A stretch of DNA of 64,000 bases. Source: Pogostemon cablin. Its lineage: Eukaryota; Streptophyta; Magnoliopsida; Lamiales; Lamiaceae. The notes under the pieces are model-generated. The model was not told the DNA's origin. It worked only from the letters and a program-made list of their open reading frames with translations, and ran no database searches. The stretch is from positions 32,868,379-32,932,378 of the forward strand of contig CM042985.1 in assembly GCA_023678885.1 (NCBI GenBank). The letters are read 5' to 3'. A program made the translations under genes and the position numbers. Positions 47,977-62,900 of this stretch are shown here, in pieces; within the stretch, counting starts at the first letter, position 1; every line of letters starts with the position of its first letter.

Positions 47977-50900
47977 TTATGAGTTAAGAAAGGATAAACA
48001 ACATATAATGCATGATAGATTCGACATCTAAAGACTCATTATCACTTCGCTTAAACAAATCATTGAATAAAAAACTCCTTTCCTTATGAGTTAAGAAAGG
48101 ATAAACAATATATAATGCTTGATAGATTCGACGTCTAAAGAGTCATTATCTCTTTGTTTGATCGAACCATTGAATAAAAAACTCATTTCTTTATGAGTTA
48201 AGAAAAGATAAACAACATATAATGCATGATAGATTCGATGTTCATAGACTTATTATCTCTTCGTTTAATCGAATCATTGAATAAAGAAATCGTTTCTTTA
48301 TGAGTTAAGAAAGGATAAACAACATATATTGCATGATAGATTCGATGTCTAAAGACTCATTATCTATTCGTTTAAACAAATCATTGAATAAAGAACATGT
48401 TTCCTTATGAGTTAAGAAAGGATAAACAACATATAATGCATGATAGATTCGATGTAAGAAGACTTATTATCTATTCGTTTAATCGAATCAATGAATAAAG
48501 AAATCGTTTCCTTATGAGTTAAGAAAGGATAAACAACATATAGTGCATGATAGTTTCGACATCTAAAGACTCATTATCACATCATTTAATCGAATCATTG
48601 AATAAAAAACTCATTTCTTTATGAGTTGAGAAAGGATAAACAACATATAATGCATGATAGATTCGACGTTTAAAGACTTATTATCTCTTCATTTAATCGA
48701 ATCATTGAATAAAGAACATGTTTCCTTATGAGTTAAGAAAGGATAAACTACATATAATGCATGATAGATTCGATGTCTAAAGACTCGTTATCTCTTTGTT
48801 TAGTCGAATCATTGAATAAAGAACTCGTTTCTTTATGAGTTAAGAAAGGATAAACAACATATAATGCATGATAGATTCGACATTTAAAGACTTATTATCT
48901 CTTCATTTAATAGAATCATTGAATAAAGAACTCGTTTCCTTATGAGTTAAGAAAGGATAAACAATATATAATGCGTGATAAATTCGACGTCTAAAGAGTA
49001 ATTATCTCTTTGTTTAATCGATTCATTGAATAAAGAACTCATTTCTTTTTGAGTTAAGAAAAGATAAACAACATATAATTCATGATAGATTCGACGTTTA
49101 AAGATTTGTTATCTATTCATTTAATCGAATCATTGAATAAAGAACTCGTTTCCTTATGAGTTAAGAAAGGATAAACGACATACAATGCATGATAGATTCG
49201 ACGTCTAAAGACTCATTATCACTTAGTTTAAACGAATCATTGAATAAAAAACTCCTTTCCTTATGAGATAAGAAAGGATAAACAATATATAATGTATGAT
49301 AGATTCGCCGTCTAAAGAGTCATTATCTCTTTGTTTGATCGAACCATTGAATAAAAAACTCATTTCTTTATGAGTTAAGAAAAGATAAACAACATATAAT
49401 GCATGATAGATTCGACGTTCATAGACTTATTATCTCTTCGTTTAATCGAATCATTGAATAAAGAAATCGTTTCTTTATGAGTTAAGAATGGATAAACAAC
49501 ATATATTGCATGATAGATTCGATGTCTAAAGACACATTATCTATTCGTTTAAACGAATCATTGAATAAAGAGCATGTTTCCTTATGAGTTAAGAAAGGAT
49601 AAACAACATATAATGCATGATAGATTCGACGTTAGAAGACTTATTATCTCTTCGTTTAATCGAATCATTGAATAAAGAATTCGTTTCTTTATGAGTTAAG
49701 AAAGGATAAACAACATATAATGCATGATAGATTCGACGTCTAAAGACTCATTATCACTTCGTTTAATCGAATCATTGAATAAAAAACTCACTTCTTTATG
49801 AGTTAAGAAAGGATAAATAATATATAATGCATGATAGATTCGACGTCTTAAGATTCATTATCTCTTTGTTTAATCAAATCATTTAATAAAGAACTCGCTT
49901 CTTTATGAGTTAAGAAAAGATAAACAACATATAATGCATGATAGATTCGACGTCTAAAGACTCATTATCTATTCGTTTAATCGAATCATTGAATAAAGAA
50001 CTCGTTTCTTTATGAGTTAAGAAAGGATAAACAACATATAATGAATGATAGATTCGACGTATAAGGACTCATTATCACTTCGTTTAATCGAATCATTGAA
50101 TAAAGAACTCGTTTCCTTATGAGTTAAGAAAGGATAAATAATATATAATGCATGATAGATTCGACGTCTAAAGACTCATTATCTCTTTGTTTAATCGAAT
50201 CATTGAATAAAAAACTCATTTCTTTATGAGTTAAGAAAAGATAAACAACATATAATGCATGATAGATTCGACGTCTAAAGACTCATTATCACTTCGTTTA
50301 ATCGAATCATTGAATAAAGAACTCGTTTCTTTATGAGTTAAGAAAGGATAAACAACATATAATGCATGATAGATTCGACGTTAGAAGACTTATTATCTCT
50401 TCGTTTAATCGAATCATTGAATAAAGAATTTGTTTCTTTATGAGTTAAGAAAGGATAAACAACATATAATGCGTGATAGATTCGACGTCTAAAGAGTAAT
50501 TATCTCTTTGTTTAATCGAATCATTGAATAAAGAACTCATTTCTTTTGAGTTAAGAAAGATAAACAACATATAATGCATGATAGATTCGACGTTAGAAGA
50601 CTTGTTATCTATTCATTTAATCGAATCATTGAATAAAGAACTTGTTTCCTTATGAGTTAAGAAAGGATAAACAACATATAATGCATGATAGATTCGACAT
50701 CTAAAGACTCATTATCACTTCGCTTAAACAAATCATTGAATAAAAAACTCCTTTCCTTATGAGTTAAGAAAGGATAAACAATATATAATGCTTGATAGAT
50801 TCGACGTCTAAAGAGTCATTATCTCTTTGTTTGATCGAACCATTGAATAAAAAACTCATTTCTTTATGAGTTAAGAAAAGATAAACAACATATAATGCAT

Positions 50901-53900
50901 GATAGATTCGATGTTCATAGACTTATTATCTCTTCGTTTAATCGAATCATTGAATAAAGAAATCGTTTCTTTATGAGTTAAGAAAGGATAAACAACATAT
51001 ATTGCATGATAGATTCGATGTCTAAAGACTCATTATCTATTCGTTTAAACGAATCATTGAATAAAGAACATGTTTCCTTATGAGTTAAGAAAGGATAAAC
51101 AACATATAATGCATGATAGATTCGATGTAAGAAGACTTATTATCTATTCGTTTAATCGAATCAATGAATAAAGAAATCGTTTCCTTATGAGTTAAGAAAG
51201 GATAAACAACATATAGTGCATGATAGTTTCGACATCTAAAGACTCATTATAACATCATTTAATCGAATCATTGAATAAAAAACTCATTTCTTTATGAGTT
51301 GAGAAAGGATAAACAACATATAATGCATGATAGATTCGACGTTTAAAGACTTATTATCTCTTCATTTAATCGAATCATTGAATAAAGAACATGTTTCCTT
51401 ATGAGTTAAGAAAGGATAAACAACATATAATGCATGATAGATTCGATGTCTAAAGACTCATTATCTCTTTGTTTAATCGAATCATTGAATAAAGAACTCG
51501 TTTCTTTATGAGTTAAGAAAGGATAAACAACATATAATGCATGATAGATTCGACGTTTAAAGACTTATTATCTCTTCATTTAATCGAATCATTGAATAAA
51601 GAACTCGTTTCCTTATGAGTTAAGAAAGGATAAATAATATAATGCATGATAGATTCGACGTCTAAAGACTCATTATCACTTCGTTTAAACGAATCATTGA
51701 ATAAAAAACTCCTTTCCTTATGAGATAAGAAAGGATAAACAACATATAATGCATGATAGATTCGACGTTTAAAGACTTATTATCTCTTTGTTTAATCGAA
51801 TCATTGAATAAAGAACTCGTTTCTTTATGAGTTAAGAAAAGATAAACAACATATAATGCATGATAGATTCGACGTCTAAAGACTCATTATCACTTCGTTT
51901 AATCGAATCATTGAATAAAGAACTCGTTTCTTATGAGTTAAGAAAGGATAAACAACATATAATGCATGATAGATTCGACGTCTAAAGACTCATTATCTCT
52001 TTGTTTAATCGAATCATTGAATAAAGAACTCATTTCTTTATGAGTTAAGAAAGGATAAACAACATATAATGCATGATAGATTCGACGTTAAAGATCTTGT
52101 TATCTATTCATTTAATCGAATCATTGAATAAAGAACTCGTTTCCTTATGAGTTAAGAAAGGATAAACAACATACAATGCATGATAGATTCGACGTCTAAA
52201 GACTCATTATCACTTAATTTAAACAAATCATTGAATAAAAAACTCCTTTCCTTATGAGTTAAGAAAGGATAAACAATATATAATGCTTGATAGATTCGAC
52301 GTCTAAAGAGTCATTATCTCTTTGTTTGATCGAACCATTGAATAAAAAACTCATTTCTTTATGAGTTAAGAAAAGATAAACAACATATAATGCATGATAG
52401 ATTCGATGTTCATAGACTTATTATCTCTTCGTTTAATCGAATCATTGAATAAAGAAATCGTTTCTTTATGAGTTAAGAAAGGATAAACAACATATATTGC
52501 ATGATAGATTCGATGTCTAAAGACTCATTATCTATTCGTTTAAATGAATCATTGAATAAAGAACATGTTTTCTTATGAGTTAAGAAAGGATAAACAACAT
52601 ATAATGCATGATAGATTCGATGTAAGAAGACTTATTATCTATTCGTTTAATCGAATCAATGAATAAAGAAATCGTTTCCTTATGAGTTAAGAAAGGATAA
52701 ACAACATATAGTGCATGATAGTTTCGACATCTAAAGACTCATTATCACATCATTTAATCGAAGCATTGAATAAAAAACTCATTTCTTTATGAGTTGAGAA
52801 AGGATAAACAACATATAATGCATGATAGATTCGACGTTTAAAGACTTGTTATCTCTTCATTTAATCGAATCATTGAATAAAGAACACGTTTCCTTATGAG
52901 TTAAGAAAGGATAAACAACATATAATGCATAATAGATTCGATGTCTAAAGACTCATTATCTCTTTGTTTAATCGAATCATTGAATAAAGAACTCGTTTCT
53001 TTATGAGTTAAGAAAGGATAAACAACATATAATGCATGATAGATTCGACGTTTAAAGACTTATTATCTCTTCATTTAATCGAATCATTGAATAAAGAACT
53101 CGTTTCCTTATGAGTTAAGAAAGGATAAATAATATAATGCATGATAGATTCGACGTCTAAAGACTCATTATCACTTCGTTTAAACGAATCATTGAATAAA
53201 AAACTCCTTTCCTTAGAGTTAAGAAAGGATAAACAATATATAATGCGTTATAAATTCGACGTCTAAAGAGTAATTATCTCTTTGTTTAATCGATTCATTG
53301 AATAAAGAACTCATTTCTTTTTGAGTTAAGAAAAGATAAACAACATATAATTCATGATAGATTCGACGTTTAAAGATTTGTTATCTATTCATTTAATCGA
53401 ATCATTGAATAAAGAACTCATTTTCTTATGAATTAAGAAAGGATAAACGACATACAATGCATGATAGATTCGACGTCTAAAGACTCTTTATCACTTAGTT
53501 TAAACGAATCATTGAATAAAAAACTCCTTTCCTTATGAGATAAGAAAGGATAAACAATATATAATGTATGATAGATTCGCCATCTAAAGAGTCATTATCT
53601 CTTTGTTTGATCGAACCATTGAATAAAAAACTCATTTCTTTATGAGTTAAGAAAAGATAAACAACATACAATGCATGATAGATTCGACGTCTAAAGACAC
53701 ATTATCACTTAATTTAAACAAATCATTGAATAAAAAACTCCTTTCTTATGAGTTAAGAAAGGATAAACAATATATAATGCATGATAGATTCGACGTCTAA
53801 AGAGTCATTATCTCTTTGTTTGATCGAACCATTGAATAAAAAACTCATTTCATTATGAGTTAAGAAAAGATAAACAACATATAATGCATGATAGATTCGA

Positions 53901-56900
53901 TGTTCATAGACTTATTATCTCTTCGTTTAATCGAATCATTGAATAAAGAAATCGTTTCTTTATGAGTTAAGAAAGGATAAACAACATATATTGCATGATA
54001 GATTCGATGTCTAAAGACTCATTATCTATTCGTTTAAACGAATCATTGAATAAAGAACATGTTTCCTTATGAGTTAAGAAAGGATAAACAACATATAATG
54101 CATGATAGATTCGACGTAAGAAGACTTATTATCTCTTCGTTTAATCGAATCAATGAATAAAGAAATCGTTTCTTATGAGTTAAGAAAGGATAAACAACAT
54201 ATAATGCATGATAGATTCGACATCTAAAGACTCATTATCACATCGTTTAATCGAATCATTGAATAAAAAACTCATTTCTTTATGAGTTGAGAAAGGATAA
54301 ACAACATATAATGCATGATAAATTTGACGTTTAAAGACTTATTATCTCTTCATTTAATCGAATCATTGAATAAAGAACATGTTTCCTTATGAGTTAAGAA
54401 AGGATAAACAACATATAATGCATGATAGATTCGATGTCTAAAGACTCATTATCTCTTTGTTTAATCGAATCATTGAATAAAGAACTCGTTTCTTTATGAG
54501 TTAAGAAAGGATAAACAACATATAATGCATGATAGATTCGACGTTTAAAGACTTATTATCTCTTCATTTAATCGAATCATTGAATAAAGAACTCGTTTCC
54601 TTATGAGTTAAGAAAGGATAAATAATATAATGCATGATAGATTCAATGTCTAAAGACTCATTATCACTTCGTTTAAACAAATCATTGAATAAAAAACTCC
54701 TTTCCTTATGAGTTAAGAAAGGATAAACAATATATAATGCGTGATAAATTCGACGTCTAAAGAGTAATTATCTCTTTGTTTAATCGATTCATTGAATAAA
54801 GAACTCATTTCTTTTTGAGTTAAGAAAAGATAAACAACATATAATTCATGATAGATTCGACGTTTAAAGATTTGTTATCTATTCATTTAATCGAATCATT
54901 GAATAAAGAACTCGTTTCCTTATGAGTTAAGAAAGGATAAACGACATATAATGCATGATAGATTCGACGTCTAAAGACTCATTATCACTTAGTTTAAACG
55001 AATCATTGAATAAAAAACTCCTTTCCTTATGAGATAAGAAAGGATAAACAATATATAATGTATGATAGATTCGCCGTCTAAAGAGTCATTATCTCTTTGT
55101 TTGATCGAACCATTGAATAAAAAACTCATTTCTTTATGAGTTAAGAAAAGATAAACAACATATAATGCATGATAGATTCGACGTTCATAGACTTATTATC
55201 TCTTCGTTTAATCGAATCATTGAATAAAGAAATCGTTTCTTTATGAGTTAAGAATGGATAAACAACATATATTGCATGATAGATTCGATGTCTAAAGACA
55301 CATTATCTATTCGTTTAAACGAATCATTGAATAAAGAGCATGTTTCCTTATGAGTTAAGAAAGGATAAACAACATATAATGCATGATAGATTCGACGTTA
55401 GAAGACTTATTATCTCTTCGTTTAATCGAATCATTGAATAAAGAATTCGTTTCTTTATGAGTTAAGAAAGGATAAACAACATATAATGCATGATAGATTC
55501 GACGTCTAAAGACTCATTATCACTTCGTTTAATCGAATCATTGAATAAAAAACTCACTTCTTTATGAGTTAAGAAAGGATAAATAATATATAATGCATGA
55601 TAGATTCGACGTCTTAAGATTCATTATCTCTTTGTTTAATCAAATCATTTAATAAAGAACTCGCTTCTTTATGAGTTAAGAAAAGATAAACAACATATAA
55701 TGCATGATAGATTCGACGTCTAAAGACTCATTATCACTTCGTTTAATCGAATCATTGAATAAAGAACTCGTTTCTTTATGAGTTAAGAAAGGATAAACAA
55801 CATATAATGCATGATAGATTCGATGTCTAAAGACTCATTATCTCTTTGTTTAATCGAATCATTGAATAAAGAACATGTTTCCTTAAGAGTTAAGAAAGGA
55901 TAAACAACATATAATGCATGATAGATTCGACGTAAGAAGACTTGTTATCTATTCATTTAATCGAATCATTGAATAAAGAACTTGTTTCCTTATGAGTTAA
56001 GAAAGGATAAACAACATATAATGCATGATAGATTCGACATCTAAAGACTCATTATCACTTCGTTAAACAAATCATTGAATAAAAAACTCCTTTCCTTATG
56101 AGTTAAGAAAGGATAAACAATATATAATGCTTGATAGATTCGACGTCTAAAGAGTCATTATCTCTTTGTTTGATCGAACCATTGAATAAAAAACTCATTT
56201 CTTTATGAGTTAAGAAAAGATAAACAACATATAATGCATGATAGATTCGATGTTCATAGACTTATTATCTCTTCGTTTAATCGAATCATTGAATAAAGAA
56301 ATCGTTTCTTTATGAGTTAAGAAAGGATAAACAACATATATTGCATGATAGATTCGATGTCTAAAGACTCATTATCTATTCGTTTAAACGAATCATTGAA
56401 TAAAGAGCATGTTTCCTTATGAGTTAAGAAAGGATAAACAACATATAATGCATGATAGATTCGACGTTAGAAGACTTATTATCTCTTCGTTTAATCGAAT
56501 CATTGAATAAAGAATTCGTTTCTTTATGAGTTAAGAAAGGATAAACAACATATAATGCATGATAGATTCGACGTCTAAAGACTCATTATCACTTCGTTTA
56601 ATCGAATCATTGAATAAAAAACTCACTTCTTTATGAGTTAAGAAAGGATAAATAATATATAATGCATGATAGATTCGACGTCTTAAGATTCATTATCTCT
56701 TTGTTTAATCAAATCATTTAATAAAGAACTCGCTTCTTTATGAGTTAAGAAAAGATAAACAACATATAATGCATGATAGATTCGACGTCTAAAGACTCAT
56801 TATCACTTCGTTTAATCGAATCATTGAATAAAGAACTCGTTTCTTTATGAGTTAAGAAAGGATAAACAACATATAATGCATGATAGATTCGATGTCTAAA

Positions 56901-59900
56901 GACTCATTATCTCTTTGTTTAATCGAATCATTGAATAAAGAACATGTTTCCTTAAGAGTTAAGAAAGGATAAACAACATATAATGCATGATAGATTCGAC
57001 GTAAGATGACTTGTTATCTATTCATTTAATCGAATCATTGAATAAAGAACTTGTTTCCTTATGAGTTAAGAAAGGATAAACAACATATAATGCATGATAG
57101 ATTCGACATCTAAAGACTCATTATCACTTCGCTTAAACAAATCATTGAATAAAAAACTCCTTTCCTTATGAGTTAAGAAAGGATAAACAATATATAATGC
57201 TTGATAGATTCGACGTCTAAAGAGTCATTATCTCTTTGTTTGATCGAACTATTGAATAAAAAACTCATTTCTTTATGAGTTAAGAAAAGATAAACAACAT
57301 ATAATGCATGATAGATTCGATGTTCATAGACTTATTATCTCTTCGTTTAATCGAATCATTGAATAAAGAAATCGTTTCTTTATGAGTTAAGAAAGGATAA
57401 ACAACATATATTGCATGATAGATTCGATGTCTAAAGACTCATTATCTATTCGTTTAAACGAATCATTGAATAAAGAACATGTTTCCTTATGAGTTAAGAA
57501 AGGATAAACAACATATAATGCATGATAGATTCGATGTAAGAAGACTTATTATCTATTCGTTTAATCGAATCAATGAATAAAGAAATCGTTTTCTTATGAG
57601 TTAAGAAAGGATAAACAACATATAGTGCATGATAGTTTCGACATCTAAAGACTCATTATCACATCATTTAATCGAATCATTGAATAAAAAACTCATTTCT
57701 TTATGAGTTGAGAAAGGATAAACAACATATAATGCATGATAGATTCGACGTTTAAAGACTTATTATCTCTTCATTTAATCGAATCATTGAATAAAGAACA
57801 TGTTTCCTTATGAGTTAAGAAAGGATAAACAACATATAATGCATGATAGATTCGATGTCTAAAGACTCATTATCTCTTTGTTTAATCGAATCATTGAATA
57901 AAGAACTCGTTTCTTTATGAGTTAAGAAAGGATAAACAACATATAATGCATGATAGATTCGACGTTTAAAGACTTATTATCTCTTCATTTAATCGAATCA
58001 TTGAATAAAGAACTCGTTTCCTTATGAGTTAAGAAAGGATAAATAATATAATGCATGATAGATTCGACGTCTAAAGACTCATTATCACTTCGTTTAAACG
58101 AATCATTGAATAAAAAACTCCTTTCCTTATGAGTTAAGAAAGGATAAACAATATATAATGCGTGATAAATTCGACGTCTAAAGAGTAATTATCTCTTTGT
58201 TTAATCGATTCATTGAATAAAGAACTCATTTCTTTTTGAGTTAATAAAAGATAAACAACATATAATTCATGATAGATTCGACGTTTAAAGATTTGTTATC
58301 TATTCATTTAATCGAATCATTGAATAAAGAACTCGTTTCCTTATGAGTTAAGAAAGGATAAACGACATACAATGCATGATAGATTCGACGTCTAAAGACT
58401 CTTTATCACTTAGTTTAAACGAATCATTGAATAAAAAACTCCTTTCCTTATGAGATAAGAAAGGATAAACAATATATAATGTATGATAGATTCGCCGTCT
58501 AAAGAGTCATTATCTCTTTGTTTGATCGAACCATTGAATAAAAAACTCATTTCTTTATGAGTTAAGAAAAGATAAACAACATATAATGCATGATAGATTC
58601 GACGTTCATAGACTTATTATCTCTTCGTTTAATCGAATCATTGAATAAAGAAATCGTTTCTTTATGAGTTAAGAATGGATAAACAACATATATTGCATGA
58701 TAGATTCGATGTCTAAAGACACATTATCTATTCGTTTAAACGAATCATTGAATAAAGAGCATGTTTCCTTATGAGTTAAGAAAGGATAAACAACATATAA
58801 TGCATGATAGATTCGACGTTAGAAGACTTATTATCTCTTCGTTTAATCGAATCATTGAATAAAGAATTCGTTTTTTTATGAGTTAAGAAAGGATAAACAA
58901 CATATAATGCATGATAGATTCGACGTCTAAAGACTCATTATCACTTCGTTTAATCGAATCATTGAATAAAAAACTCACTTCTTTATGAGTTAAGAAAGGA
59001 TAAATAATATATAATGCATGATAGATTCGACGTCTTAAGATTCATTATCTCTTTGTTTAATCAAATCATTTAATAAAGAACTCGCTTCTTTATGAGTTAA
59101 GAAAAGATAAACAACATATAATGCATGATAGATTCGACGTCTAAAGACTCATTATCACTTCGTTTAATCGAATCATTGAATAAAGAACTCGTTTCTTTAT
59201 GAGTTAAGAAAGGATAAACAACATATAATGCATGATAGATTTGACGTTAGAAGACTTATTATCTCTTCGTTTAATCGAATCATTGAATAAAGAATTCGTT
59301 TCTTTATGAGTTAAGAAAGGATAAACAACATATAATGCATGATAGATTCGACGTCTAAAGACTCATTATCTCTTTGTTTAATCGAATCATTGAATAAAGA
59401 ACATGTTTCCTTAAGAGTTAAGAAAGGATAAACAACATATAATGCATGATAGATTCGACGTAAGATGACTTGTTATCTAATCATTTAATCGAATCATTGA
59501 ATAAAGAACTTGTTTCCTTATGAGTTAAGAAAGGATAAACAACATATAATGCATGATAGATTCGACATCTAAAGACCCATTATCACTTCGCTTAAACAAA
59601 TCATTGAATAAAAAACTCCTTTCCTTATGAGTTAAGAAAGGATAAACAATATATAATGCTTGATAGATTCGACGTCTAAAGAGTCATTATCTCTTTGTTT
59701 GATCGAACTATTGAATAAAAAACTCATTTCTTTATGAGTTAAGAAAAGATAAACAACATATAATGCATGATAGATTCGATGTTCATAGACTTATTATCTC
59801 TTCGTTTAATCGAATCATTGAATAAAGAAATCGTTTCTTTATGAGTTAAGAAAGGATAAACAACATATATTTCATGATAGATTCGATGTCTAAAGACTCA

Positions 59901-62900
59901 TTATCTATTCGTTTAAACGAATCATTGAATAAAGAACATGTTTCCTTATGAGTTAAGAAAGGATAAACAACATATAATGCATGATAGATTCGATGTAAGA
60001 AGACTTATTATCTATTCGTTTAATCGAATCAATGAATAAAGAAATCGTTTTCTTATGAGTTAAGAAAGGATAAACAACATATAGTGCATGATAGTTTCGA
60101 CATCTAAAGACTCATTATCACATCATTTAATCGAATCATTGAATAAAAAACTCATTTCTTTATGAGTTGAGAAAGGATAAACAACATATAATGCATGATA
60201 GATTCGACGTTTAAAGACTTATTATCTCTTCATTTAATCGAATCATTGAATAAAGAACATGTTTCCTTATGAGTTAAGAAAGGATAAACAACATATAATG
60301 CATGATAGATTCGATGTCTAAAGACTCATTATCTCTTTGTTTAATCGAATCATTGAATAAAGAACTCGTTTCTTTATGAGTTAAGAAAGGATAAACAACA
60401 TATAATGCATGATAGATTCGACGTTTAAAGACTTATTATCTCTTCATTTAATCGAATCATTGAATAAAGAACTCATTTACTTATGAGTTAAGAAAGGATA
60501 AATAATATAATGCATGATAGATTCGACGTCTAAAGACTCATTATCACTTCGTTTAAACGAATCATTGAATAAAAAACTCATTTCTTTTTGAGTTAAGAAA
60601 AGATAAACAACATATAATGCATGATAGATTCGATGTTCATAGACTTATTATCTCTTCGTTTAATCGAATCATTGAATAAAGAAATCGTTTCTTTATGAGT
60701 TAAGAAAGGATAAACAACATATATTGCATGATAGATTCGATGTCTAAAGACTCATTATCTATTCGTTTAAACGAATCATTGAATAAAGAACATGTTTCCT
60801 TATGAGTTAAGAAAGGATAAACAACATATAATGCATGATAGATTCGACGTTAGAAGACTTATTATCTCTTCGTTTAATCGAATCATTGAATAAAGAATTC
60901 GTTTCTTTATTAGTTAAGAAAGGATAAACAACATATAATGCATGATAGATTCGACGTCTAAAGACTCATTATCACTTCGTTTAATCGAATCATTGAATAA
61001 AAAACTCACTTCTTTATGAGTTAAGAAAGGATAAATAATATATAATGCATGATAGATTCGACGTCTTAAGATTCATTATATCTTTGTTTAATCAAATCAT
61101 TTAATAAAGAACTCGCTTCTTCATGAGTTAAGAAAAGATAAACAACATATAATGCATGATAGATTCGACGTCTAAAGACTCATTATCACTTCGTTTAATC
61201 GAATCATTGAATAAAGAACTCGTTTCTTTATGAGTTAAGAAAGGATAAACAACATATAATGCATGATAGATTTGATGTCTAAAGACTCATTATCTCTTTG
61301 TTTAATCGAATCATTGAATAAAGAACATGTTTCCTTAAGAGTTAAGAAAGGATAAACAACATATAATGCATGATAGATACGACGTAAGATGACTTGTTAT
61401 CTATTCATTTAATCGAATCATTGAATAAAGAACTTGTTTCCTTATGAGTTTAGAAAGGATAAACAACATATAATGCATGATAGATTCGACATCTAAAGAC
61501 CCATTATCACTTCGCTTAAACAAATCATTGAATAAAAAACTCCTTTCCTTATGAGTTAAGAAAGGATAAACAATATATAATGCTTGATAGATTCGACGTC
61601 TAAAGAGTCATTATCTCTTTGTTTGATCGAACTATTGAATAAAAAACTCATTTCTTTATGAGTTAAGAAAAGATAAACAACATATAATGCATGATAGATT
61701 CGATGTTCATAGACTTATTATCTCTTCGTTTAATCGAATCATTGAATAAAGAAATTGTTTCTTTATGAGTTAAGAAAGGATAAACAACTATATTGCATGA
61801 TAGATTCGATGTCTAAAGACTCATTATCTATTCGTTTAAACGAATCATTGAATAAAGAACATGTTTCCTTATGAGTTAAGAAAGGATAAACAACATATAA
61901 TGCATGATAGATTCGATGTAAGAAGACTTATTATCTATTCGTTTAATCGAATCAATGAATAAAGAAATCGTTTTCTTATGAGTTAAGAAAGGATAAACAA
62001 CATATAGTGCATGATAGTTTCGACATCTAAAGACTCATTATCACATCATTTAATCGAATCATTGAATAAAAAACTCATTTCTTTATGAGTTGAGAAAGGA
62101 TAAACAACATATAATGCATGATAGATTCGACGTTTAAAGACTTATTATCTCTTCATTTAATCGAATCATTGAATAAAGAACATGTTTCCTTATGAGTTAA
62201 GAAAGGATAAACAACATATAATGCATGATAGATTCGATGTCTAAAGACTCATTATCTCTTTGTTTAATCGAATCATTGAATAAAGAACTCGTTTCTTTAT
62301 GAGTTAAGAAAGGATAAACAACATATAATGCATGATAGATTCGACGTTTAAAGACTTATTATCTCTTCATTTAATCGAATCATTGAATAAAGAACTCGTT
62401 TCCTTATGAGTTAAGAAAGGATACACAATATATAATGCGTGATAAATTCGACGTCTAAAGAGTAATTATCTCTTTGTTTAATCGATTCATTGAATAAAGA
62501 ACTCATTTCTTTTTGAGTTAATAAAAGATAAACAACATATAATTCATGATAGATTCGACGTTTAAAGATTTGTTATCTATTCATTTAATCGAATCATTGA
62601 ATAAAGAACTCGTTTCCTTATGAGTTAAGAAAGGATAAACGACATACAATGCATGATAGATTCGACGTCTAAAGACTCTTTATCACTTAGTTTAAACGAA
62701 TCATTGAATAAAAAACTCCTTTCCTTATGAGATAAGAAAGGATAAACAATATATAATGTATGATAGATTCGCCGTCTAAAGAGTCATTATCTCTTTGTTT
62801 GATCGAACCATTGAATAAAAAACTCATTTCTTTATGAGTTAAGAAAAGATAAACAACATATAATGCATGATAGATTCGACGTTCATAGACTTATTATCTC

